From CAYXVF01 sp964468125 (lineage in GTDB: Bacteria > Myxococcota > XYA12-FULL-58-9 > CAYXVF01): a DNA stretch of 38,116 nucleotides. The stretch covers positions 1 through 38,116 of the forward strand of contig CAYXVF010000060.1 in the NCBI GenBank assembly GCA_964468125.1. The letters are read 5' to 3'. Under the pieces are notes generated by a model. The model ran no database searches, was not told where the DNA came from, and saw only the letters and a list, made by a program, of their open reading frames with translations. Positions 15,897-25,100 of the stretch are shown piece after piece. The position numbers were made by a program, and so were the translations under genes. The stretch's first letter is position 1; every line of letters begins with the position of its first letter.

Positions 15897-16835
15897 GTGG
15901 ACGACGGATTGAATCTGCCGAACGTGGTCCAAATCGCGATCCCGTTCTTTATCCTGTTTGTGCTGATGGAGATCTTCGCGTGGCGCTCCGGAGCACGCGC
16001 GCGCTACGAGACCCGCGACACGCTGGCGAGCTTGCTCATGGGCGTGGGGAACGTCGTACTCGGTGCGCTCTTCGCGCTTCTCCTGGGAGGTCTGTTCACC
16101 CTCGTGTGGGAGCATCGCGTCTACGATCTCGGGACCGACTGGTGGGTGTTTGCCGTTGCCCTCGTCGTGAACGACTTCGTCTACTACTGGTTCCATCGCC
16201 TGAGCCACGAGCACCGGTGGTTCTGGGCGGCGCACATCGTCCACCACTCGAGCCAGCACTACAATCTCTCCACGGCGCTTCGCCAGAGCTGGAGCAAGCC
16301 GCTCCACGGACTCTACGTGCTGTCGCTTCCGGCAATGTGGCTAGGGATACACCCGAAGATTTACGCGTTCGTGGGCGGCATCAATCTGCTGTACCAGTTT
16401 TGGATCCACACCGAGCTCATCGATCGGATGGGCCCCTTTGAGTGGGTCTTCAACAGTCCTTCCCACCATCGGGTGCACCACGGCAACAACGCTCGCTACC
16501 TCGACGCCAACTACGCCGGGATCTTCATCGTCTGGGACCGCCTGTTTGGAACGTTCGTTCCCGAGGATAGAACGGACCCGCCGCGCTATGGCCTGGTTCA
16601 CCAGCTCAACACCTTCAACCCCCTGCGCATCGCCTTTCACGAGTACCTCGACATCTTCCGGGACTGGGCTCGCTGTCGTTCGCTGCGCGAGTGGTGGGGC
16701 TACACCTTCGGTCCGCCGGGATGGAGCCCGGATGGCTCTCGACACACCGCCGACGACCTCAAGCTTTCTTGGAGCCGACGCACCGCCAACGCGAACACGA
16801 CGAGCCCCTCGCAATTGACGGGCGAGTCGGTGTAG
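15897..16835 (+). CDS. Sterol desaturase/fatty acid hydroxylase family protein
   Basis: Integral-membrane di-iron oxygenase-like protein (312 residues) with 4 or more hydrophobic segments and the three His boxes of the family: HRLSH at 100-104, HIVHH at 113-117, and HHRVHH at 190-195. Family members hydroxylate or desaturate sterols, fatty acids, carotenoids or ether lipids; the long spacing and the motif WAAHIVHHSSQHYNLSTALR are typical of the bacterial subgroup of unknown substrate. The GTG start at 15897 has GGAGGAG overlapping the end of the upstream gene. The basic, disordered tail (RRTANANTTSPSQ) is not conserved in such enzymes. The flanking small membrane proteins may be accessory to it, which is inference. 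Confidence 0.92.
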   Translation: MDDGLNLPNVVQIAIPFFILFVLMEIFAWRSGARARYETRDTLASLLMGVGNVVLGALFALLLGGLFTLVWEHRVYDLGTDWWVFAVALVVNDFVYYWFHRLSHEHRWFWAAHIVHHSSQHYNLSTALRQSWSKPLHGLYVLSLPAMWLGIHPKIYAFVGGINLLYQFWIHTELIDRMGPFEWVFNSPSHHRVHHGNNARYLDANYAGIFIVWDRLFGTFVPEDRTDPPRYGLVHQLNTFNPLRIAFHEYLDIFRDWARCRSLREWWGYTFGPPGWSPDGSRHTADDLKLSWSRRTANANTTSPSQLTGESV

Positions 16836-16846
16836 AGAAGCACGCC

Positions 16847-17305
16847 ATGTACGAATTTCTGCTCATCCTTCATTCCTGGCTCCGCTGGGTTGTGCTCCTC
16901 GGCGGTGTGGCGGCGGTAGGCTTCGCCATTCGTGGTCTCGCGACCGGTGTCGAATTCGACAAACCTCAGCGGATCGCAGGGGTCGTCTTCCTCGCTTCGA
17001 TCCACACGATGTTGATTCTCGGCGTCGTTTTGCTTTTCGTGAGCCCCACGGTGCAGACCGCCTTCGCTGATTTCGGCGCCGCCATGAAGGACAAGCTTCT
17101 GCGCTTCTGGACCGTCGAGCATCCGACCACGATGATCCTCGCGGTGGTGGCGGTGACCGTCGGGCACATCGCCTCCAAGAAGGCCGAGGGGCAGGGCGCC
17201 CATCGTCGCGCGCTGATTGGCTTCGGCTTGGGCTTTCTGTTCATTCTCGCCCGATTCCCCTGGCCCTGGGCCGAGCAAATCGGACGCGCTTGGTTCCGAT
17301 TTTAG
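16847..17305 (+). CDS. Four-helix membrane protein of unknown function
   Basis: Encodes 152 residues with about four transmembrane helices. It starts MYEFLLILHSWLRWVVLLGG; the conserved-looking LHSWLRW and a His in the second and third helices (SIHTMLILG, TVGHIAS) recall a family of small four-helix proteins that I know from Bacteroidetes but cannot name with certainty. The paired histidines could bind heme or metal, as in cytochrome b561-like bundles; this is speculation. The ATG at 16847 gives a clean membrane N-terminus; the longer frame (to 16691) runs back into the hydroxylase gene. It follows that gene by 11 bases. Its stop codon lies in the first copy of the 11-bp repeat. Confidence 0.82.
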   Translation: MYEFLLILHSWLRWVVLLGGVAAVGFAIRGLATGVEFDKPQRIAGVVFLASIHTMLILGVVLLFVSPTVQTAFADFGAAMKDKLLRFWTVEHPTTMILAVVAVTVGHIASKKAEGQGAHRRALIGFGLGFLFILARFPWPWAEQIGRAWFRF

Positions 17306-17345
17306 TCGCTCATTAGTCGCTCATTAGTCGCTCATTAGTCGCTCA
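17302..17345. repeat. Tandem repeat, four copies of an 11-bp unit
   Basis: Four perfect copies of TTAGTCGCTCA fill the space between two convergent genes. The first copy holds the TAG stop of the plus-strand gene (17303-17305) and the last holds the TGA stop of the minus-strand lipoprotein gene (17343-17345). Because 11 is not a multiple of 3, the copies place a TAG in all three plus frames, and TGA and TAA in all three minus frames. No hairpin terminator is visible here. Confidence 0.97.
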
Positions 17346-19187
17346 GCGGCGCAGCTCGGCGCGCGCGTTCCGCGGGGCGCGTTTTTGCGGGGCGATCCAC
17401 GCGGCGGTCGCGGTGACCTCGATGACCTTCGCGTCGCCCAACACCGTTGTACCATCGGCGGTGCTGAGAGTGAAGACGTCTCCCACCGCGAGGCCCGAGT
17501 CACTTCCCACCGGGAGCTGCGCCCGGCCTTTCTGACTCTGAGTCACCCGCGTGCGAAGGGGAACCGCGCTGCTCAGCGCTTGGGTGAGCGCGCCACGCAA
17601 TGCCTCCGCTTTCTGCGAGGCTCGGTCGTCGATTTCGAAGATCACGTTGACAGATTCGAGAATGCGCGTCGTTTCCGTGTCGACGAGCTTGAGAGTGACC
17701 TGCGCCTCGTCGCCGAGGCGTACGATCGTCCCGCCGACGAGCACCCGGGCACTCATGATCTTGCCGACACGGAGCGCGGTTTGTTGATCGGTGAGCGCCG
17801 AGCTCGACAGCTCGAGCTCGCTCAGGACCGATCCGAGAAGGGCACGATCCACCAACTGAATGCCTTTACTGTCCTCGAGGCCTGCCCGCAGGCTGCCCTC
17901 GAGAAAGGCGGTCTCACCGAGTCTCGCCGCCGGTGCGCCTTTCTCCTCGAAGGGCATGACGCTGACTGTGAGGGGCAGGGTCGACCAGCCGTCCCCCTGG
18001 CTTTCTCGGGCGTTGGAGGCCACGAGACGGGCGGCGGTCTTCGCGATCGCATTCTGTCGCGCGCGATCCTGCGCGAGCTTCGAGCGCAACTCCGCGTCGC
18101 GCAGCAAGAGTGCCAACACCCGATCGTCCGGGTCCGCCTTCAGGCCGCGCTGGTAGAGCTCGATCGCGGCGTCTAGGTTACCGCTCTCTTCGAGGATCCG
18201 CGCTTGGTTCGATAGCGCTTCGCTGTTGCTCGGATCGAGCTCCACCGCCCGCGCGTAGAGCTGGCCAGCGGTCCCCGTCGCACCTTCGTTCGCAGCGATG
18301 AGACCGAGCCCATTGGCGGCTTCGGAGCGCTGCCAGCCGCTCAGAGTCGATTCGTCGCTGAGCGCCTGCGAGAAAAAGAGCTTCGCTTGCTCAACGTCTC
18401 CCTGCTCATAGGCGATTCGTCCTTCGAGGACCCAGCAATAACTCGGAGCATCGGAGAGCTTGCGCGAGGTCTCGCACATTTCTTTCGCGGGCTTTTTCTG
18501 GCCCCGAGCCAGCGCCACCGCGGCGCGCCCCATCAGTCCAACGGAGCGTCGCTCCTCTCGTTCGTTGCTGAGCGCGGTAAACATCTCCTCGGCGGATTCT
18601 AGGTCCCCACGGTGCACCCGGTCGAAGGCGGCCATCACCTCCCGGCTCGTACGAATGTTCATGAGCGCATCGCGATCGGCCACCGCCTCGCGAAGCATTT
18701 CGTCGTAGAGCACCGTGAGCTCGGCGCCGCCCGCGACCGTGCTATCGTCCGTGTCGAGGATGCGGGCCACGATCCGGACCGAGTCACCGATCTTGGCGGC
18801 CCGGGCCGTGATGAGAAAGCGCGCGCCGACCGCGTTCGCGATCGCCGCCTGCGAATCGTTCTCCACCCCAAAGGTTTGTTGGATGGCGAGCTCGCGCAGC
18901 ACAGTCCGTAGCTTCTGTCGCTCCGCGAGCTCGACCGTCGGGCGTCGGGAGAGCGAGACGGCGAGCTCATCGAGGAGGAGGGCGCCGACCGCGCGGGCGA
19001 CGTCGCCGTCGCTCTCGAGGGGAAGAATCGCGACCTTCGCACGCTCCGCCGGCAAGGCCGCCGTCACTTGTTCCGTGAGCGAGGGGGTGGCCTCCGCGTA
19101 GGGCAGCGCGCCTTTCGGAGCGCTGCCAGCACACCCCAGCGTTGCGAGCACGACCCAAGCGAGGAGCCTTTCGGCCTTCATCTTCAT
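17343..19187 (-). CDS. Outer-envelope lipoprotein with TPR repeats between two CsgG/FlgT-like domains
   Basis: Encodes 614 residues. A lipoprotein signal peptide ends in the lipobox TLGC (Cys19). A first CsgG-like domain follows (KVAILPLESDGDVARAVGAL, LAERQKLRTVLRELAIQQ, ARFLITARAAKIGDSVRIV, about 45-165). TPR-like helices run from about 195 to 385 (ALSNQARILEESGNLDAAIE). A second CsgG-like domain (VSVMPFEEKG, VDRALLGSVLSELELSSSAL, VLVGGTIVRLGDEAQVTLKL) leads into a small C-terminal domain (LPVGSDSGLAVGDVFTLS) resembling that of FlgT. Such domains occur in envelope proteins that build secretion pores or rings. The ATG at 19187 overlaps the stop of the giant gene as ATGA and has GGAGG 8 bases upstream, which excludes the longer frame. 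Co-translation implies a joint role with the giant protein, perhaps its export or anchoring. Confidence 0.88.
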   Translation of the reverse strand: MKMKAERLLAWVVLATLGCAGSAPKGALPYAEATPSLTEQVTAALPAERAKVAILPLESDGDVARAVGALLLDELAVSLSRRPTVELAERQKLRTVLRELAIQQTFGVENDSQAAIANAVGARFLITARAAKIGDSVRIVARILDTDDSTVAGGAELTVLYDEMLREAVADRDALMNIRTSREVMAAFDRVHRGDLESAEEMFTALSNEREERRSVGLMGRAAVALARGQKKPAKEMCETSRKLSDAPSYCWVLEGRIAYEQGDVEQAKLFFSQALSDESTLSGWQRSEAANGLGLIAANEGATGTAGQLYARAVELDPSNSEALSNQARILEESGNLDAAIELYQRGLKADPDDRVLALLLRDAELRSKLAQDRARQNAIAKTAARLVASNARESQGDGWSTLPLTVSVMPFEEKGAPAARLGETAFLEGSLRAGLEDSKGIQLVDRALLGSVLSELELSSSALTDQQTALRVGKIMSARVLVGGTIVRLGDEAQVTLKLVDTETTRILESVNVIFEIDDRASQKAEALRGALTQALSSAVPLRTRVTQSQKGRAQLPVGSDSGLAVGDVFTLSTADGTTVLGDAKVIEVTATAAWIAPQKRAPRNARAELRR

Positions 19188-22100
19188 CGCCATGACCTCC
19201 GCCGCCGGAGCAGCATCTGGATCATTCCCAAGGCGAGGAGCAGGCACCAGAGTCCTGGACCCTCGCTGTCGTCGCACGCACAGCCACCGTCTGCGACACC
19301 GACGTCGACAAAGAACGCGCCTACCTCGGACCATCCCCCAGGGTTGCCCGCGGCGTCTAGCGTTCGGACGCGCCAGTAGTAGACTTCGCCCCCGGTGAGC
19401 GCTTCGGTCACCGTCCAAGACACCTCGTCGCCACTCCCTTCGACCCCCGGGCTCGTGGCGACGACATCCTCGAGCGCGAGGTCTGCGTACACCTCGAATT
19501 CATAGCGAAGCTCCCCGAAGCTCGCGGGCAGGGTCGCCGCGACCAGCTCGGGAGTGAGGGAGCTCACGCCGGCGAGGTTCGTCGGACGCAGCAAGCTCGG
19601 CACCGCTGCCCCCGCTCCCTCCGCGACGGAGAAGCTCCGCTCAGCTGCGTCACCGAATCCGAGGCCGTCGTTGCCCGCCACCCGAACGTAGTAGGTCAGA
19701 TTCGGGGTCAGCAGCCCCGAGGGCGTGAATCGTCCTTCGCCGTCGGCGTTGACGACGATGTTCTCGGCCACCTGGAGCAAACCGCTCTGGAATGCCGGGT
19801 CCGCATCGATCTGCACCCGATAGGTCACCGACTCGCCGTCGATGTCGCTCTGCACGCCGGTGAACACGATGGTCGGTGGGTTGACCGTGAAAATTTCGCC
19901 GTCGCTCGCTGGGCTCGTGATCACCGGCTCCGGCGGCGGGGCATTGCTCAGATCAATCTGGAAACTGAAGGGCGCCGACCACTCGCTCACCAGGCCGGTC
20001 GCATCGAGCGCGCGCGCGCGCCAGAAGTAGGTGTTCAAATCCGAAAGAGGAGGCGCTATCTGCCACTCAGTTCTGCCCGGGCTCTCGAGAACACCCACGA
20101 CCTGCGCCACGCGATCCGTGAGCCCTGCGTCGCTGTAAACCTCGAAATCGTAGCTCGTGGCGTCTCCATCCAAGTCCGAGACGGTGACGACCTCCAGGGA
20201 AGGCACCGGCGTCCGAACGGTCGAGCCATCCTCCGGCGCGAAGAGCACGGGAATCGGAGGCGGCTGGCCCGAGAGTACGATTCGGACGCGAATCTCTGTC
20301 GTAGGACTCCGGAACACACCGTCGGTCGCGCTCGCCCGAACCCGGTAAAAGGTTCCGTCGCTCAGCGCCGCGGCCGCGACCCAGCTCGACTCCCCTTGGG
20401 GGCCCGATTCTACCGTGTCGCTCTGGTCGAGGGTGGTGAGCCCGTCGTCGCTCGAGAGCTCGAAGTCGTAGCCAACCGGGTCGCCGTCGGGATCGACGCT
20501 GTTGAAGACGGTCACCGTGAGGGGGGCGAGCGCATCGCCGCCATCGGACGGCGTCTTGAACACGACCGCCGAGGGTGCGTTGCTGACGAAGGGATTGGTC
20601 TTGCCGAGGTACTCCTCGAAGGTCGTTCGACCGTCCACGTCCGGATCGAGACTCGCGTCGCTCGGATCGTTCGGGTCGAGGCCAACCTCCTCTTCGTAGG
20701 CGTCGGGGAGTCCGTCCATGTCCGTGTCGACGAATCCGATGCCATCTGGGTCGAGGATCAGCGGCTGGGCGACGAAGCTGTTCGCGAGCACCTCGATGTC
20801 GTCGATGACCAGCTCTCGATAGCCCGGTGCCGTGACGCTCAGAACGTAGCGCGAGCCCGGGGGCGCGTCGATCAGGTAGGCGCCGTCCGGGAACGGCCGG
20901 GTCTCGAGCGTGTCGATTCCGATGTCGAGGACGATGAAAGCGCTCGTGATTGGAGCTCCGGTCGTGCCGTCCTCCACCGCCCCAAAGACCGACCCGATGG
21001 GTGCTTCACTGCGGGAGACGGTCAGCGTGTAACCAGTGGAGGGCCCGAAGACCTCCGGATCGAAAGAAGTGATCCGGAAGGCATAGACCCCGGGCCTCGG
21101 GCACGACGCGAAGATCCGGCTCTCGCCACCCGTCAGCGCGTAGTCATCGTTGGTGCGGATCACTGTCGTACCGTCTGGAAGGGTGAAATCGATCACCGTA
21201 TCCGCCCGCGCTTCGAGCTCGCGCGTTGCGATCTCGTAGAAGACCCGCGGTTCACACTGAAAGCTCACCCAGTCCCGGTCGCCTCGGTCGTGGAAGGTGT
21301 GGCGTTGAACGACCGCCGTCGGTCCAACGGCGCCAATCGCGGTCGCGCGCCCAAACGTATCATCGTCCTCAAACGCGTCTTCGCCGGTGATCTCGATCGG
21401 ATTCAGTCCACCGGTGAACTCGTCGCCATTGAGTACGGAGTCCCCGTCGACGTCCTCCCCGGGCTTGCGGCCTTCGCCCAAGAAGTCCTGGAAATCCTCC
21501 GGGAGCCCATCTGCATCGATGTCGTTCTCGTCGGTGACGACGAAGCTATAGGCGACCGTCGACAGTGCGACACCGTTGACGTTCTCGATGTCGAGGGTTA
21601 CTGGGACGACCTGCGACGGCGAGAAGCCGTTGGCCGGGACGCACTCGACGTACTCTGCGCGCGGATCGTCGTCGTAGCTCGGCTGCTCGTTTTCGCGCGG
21701 GTAGTCGCCTTGGCCCGCACAGCTCGCCCCAACACCGTCGATCGTGACGCTCAGAGTCCCGAGGTCGAGACCCGCAGAAGCATCACGTACGCTGAAATAG
21801 ACCCGGCTGTTGGTGGCGGCACCAACGGAATCGGGTGCGGGGTAGAGGTTATCCACGTAGGGGCCCGCGGTGGTAACCGTGGACTCGACCGGTCGGGACA
21901 CGCGCTCCTGAATGTCTGTTGCGAGGTAGATCACCCGGTAGACCCCTCCCCGTGCAAAGCCCGGGAAGCTGGCTTCGTAGCGGCTTCCCGTGTCACCGAG
22001 CGTCAGGACGAGGGGCGCATCGCCACTGAGCTCCGGCGGGATCACCGTCGCCGTGACCGAGGCGAGAGGTAGGCTGCTCGACACCTCTGCGAAGAGGGTA

Positions 22101-25100
22101 GCATTCGTGCCACCGTCGAGGACGAGGTCCTCGGTGACACGGGTCACGATCGGTGCCCCGTCGTTCCCGAGTCCAGGCTCGCCGATGTAGGTGACCTGGG
22201 CCAAGGCTCCATCGCCCTTGCCGTCGGGCGTCCCGTCACCGTCATCCTCCAGGCGAGGCGTCTGATCGTCGCCGAAGACCTGGAGCGTTCCCCGTGCCGT
22301 CGAGTAGGCCTCGCCGATGCTCTCGCCGAGGAAGATACGGTTCCAGAAGGCGAAGGAGAAGCTGCGCTGGCCGTCCGCGGCAAAATTCGCGAGCTCATCC
22401 GACTCGGTAGAGGTGATGACGATCCGCTCTCGCCCCCGGAGGCTCGCGTGCACGTCGCCCGTGCGATCCGTGTCGAGAATCACACGCAGGTTCGAGAGCC
22501 CCGGTGTGTTCGTGAGTCCATCGAGGCTCGTCGCGAGATCATCGTAGCGGAAGCGTTCGCCTTGGCCGAGGTCGAGCCCTACGGGACCGGAGCGACCGCC
22601 GACGTAGACGAGGGTGAGCGGGCTGGACCCGTCGAGGCGGCTCGGCAAAACGTCACGGAAGACCCGATTCAGGCTCGCGACGTCGAGGGTACCGTCGATG
22701 TCGTCGGCGACCCCGTTGCCATCCCCGTCGAAGTCCGCACCCGGGTCGTCGCTGTAGAAGTGGATCCGATCGCGACTGAATCCACGGCGTACGAGGGCGC
22801 GGTAGGCGCTCTCGGCGTTGCGGCGGATCGCTCGGGCATCCTCCGGTAGGTCTACGGCGCTCGCGGCCAGGAGCACGACTTCGCCAATTTTTGACGTGAC
22901 CACACTCACGGTCGCCGTCGCCGAGTTGCCCGTTCCTTCGTCGGTGACCGTCACCGAATAGGCGCCTGGCGTGGTCGCCGCGGTCACGGTGACGGAGGCG
23001 CCGCTGTCATCCGAGAGGCTCAGGGCCTCCGGGGCGGACCAGAGGTAGGGACCGGTACCGTTTGCGGTGAGCTCGGCGCTCTCACCCGCCGCGAGGTTGA
23101 GGAGAGCGGGGGTGATTGAAAGCACAGGCGCGATTTCGATCCGCGCCGTGTCGCGCCGCTGCCCGCTCGCGTCCGTCGCGGAAACCTCGAAGAGACCTGC
23201 CACCGCGCCCGGCGTGAATTCCGCGTCCCGTCCGTCCAGGTCCGAGACTCTCAAGATTCCGCCGGTGGCCTCCCAGCGAATCGGTTCCGTCCCGCCACTC
23301 ACCGTGAAAGTCACCGGCGCGGCTCCGGCGAGCACGCGAACCGAGCTCGGGTCGATGGCGAAATCGCTGATCGTGAAGATCGTGCGCGCCTCCGCACGAT
23401 TGCCCGCGACGTCGGTTGCAAGGAAGGTCGCGATGTGTGAGCCGACGGCGAGGGGCTCGGTCGGGGTACAGGACGCTGCGCCGGTCGTGGGCTCGAAGGT
23501 CGGGCCGCAGCTGTTGCCGTCGATCAGAATATCCACTGATGTTGGATCGACGCCCGAATTGTCATCCACGATCGTCGCAGAAACGATCGGCGTCACGGAG
23601 ACCAGGGTGGCTCCGTCCTCCGGGCGAGCTTCGCTCACCGCCGGTGGGACAGAGTCCTGGTAGACGCCGAGGGTGTACCCCGTGAATGCACCAAAGCCGT
23701 CGGGACTCGTAGGTTGAACGAGCGCGTAGTAGGTCAGCTCGATCGCATCCTCCGGAACCGAGAAAATCACCTCGGAGGCGCCGCTCGGATCCGAGTCGTT
23801 ATTGAAGGCGATGGTGTTTCCCGCCTCGTCTTGGACCGAGAGGATCGTGTCGCTCCGACCCTGAAGCGCGCTCGTCGCAACGCGGTACGCCTGTCCCGCG
23901 ACTGTCGTGAATCTCACCCAATCCGGATCGTTGGCCTGATGGAAGTTGTGGACCTGTTCGGCGCCACTGGGTGTGATCGTGCGAGCCAGGCTTCGCTGGT
24001 CGTCGACCTCGAACTCATCGGGAGTCGTCGAGATCACGTCGTTCGGATTGCGCGGATTGGTTCCGTCGCGATACTCCTGCAGGTTTGTGGCGCCGTCGTC
24101 GTCCGCGTCACCACTCGCCAGCGCCGCGGCCCCTTCGTCGAAGAAACAGACCTCGTAGTCGTCTGGCATCTGGTCGCCGTCGCCGTCTACCTCATCGGTG
24201 GTCGTGAAGCTGAGAGACGCACTCGTTGGATTGCCGGACGCGCTCAAGTCCGATGCGAAGACAGTGAAGCTGTAGGTCGTGTTCGCGAGAAGACCAGGCC
24301 GTGCGCTCGCCCGAACGTCGCGACCGTCACCGTTGAGGCGCACGTTGCTCAAATCAAACGGAGAGCCCAAGTCGAGCTCGAGGCGAACGCTATCGAGATC
24401 GACTCCTGCTCCAACGTCGCTGATGTCGGCGGCGAGCTGGGACTGGGTCGGCACTCCGACCGGGTCGCCTCCTGGAAAGGTCGAGCTCGGACAGCTCGGC
24501 GCGACGATGGTGATCTCGGGCTCATCGCCTTCGTTGCCGATCCGGAAGGTGTAGGCGCTCTGGCTTTCGTTGCCTGCCGTGTCGCTCGCAGTCACCGCGA
24601 CCAGGATCTCATCGCCGGAGGCGAAAGCGTTGACCGGTGGCGTGATCGTCACGCGGAAGCCGCCGGCGATCGCGCTCGTGGCAAAGCCCGGATCCTCGTC
24701 CGAGTAGAAGTCGCCATCGACGATCGCTTCGATGGAGCGCTCGCGCACGCCGGCCTCATCGTCGACGACGCTAAAGCTGACCGTCGAATCCGCCGAGACG
24801 CCGGTCGCATCCGGCGCTGGGGATTGATTGGTGACGCGCGGTGGCGTCACGTCCTGGACCGTATCGAATTCGAACCGATAGGTCGGGATCGCATTGCCTC
24901 GCTCGTCGCGAAGGTCGAGGCTCACCTGCACCGTGCTGCCATAGGCGAAGGAGGTCGGAGGCTGGTAGTCCAAAACCAGATTGGACGGTGTGCCGGTCTG
25001 CACCGGGACGACGTCGCCGGAGGCCACGCGCAGGCGAACGCTGTCTAGGTCGACCACCCGATCCCCTTGGGACTGAACTGTGAGGCTCACCCGTGTGTCT

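Noticed and set aside
19188..19418. N-terminal extension of the lipoprotein frame
   Set aside because: The Arg-rich translation lies antiphase within the giant gene; the lipoprotein signal and ribosome site place the start at 19187.
20396..22072. Several long plus-strand frames opposite the giant gene (20396-22072, 23714-25048, 25067-26812, 34763-36571)
   Set aside because: They are compositional shadows: Arg/Val/Asp-rich translations without domains, caused by GC bias of the real minus-strand gene.
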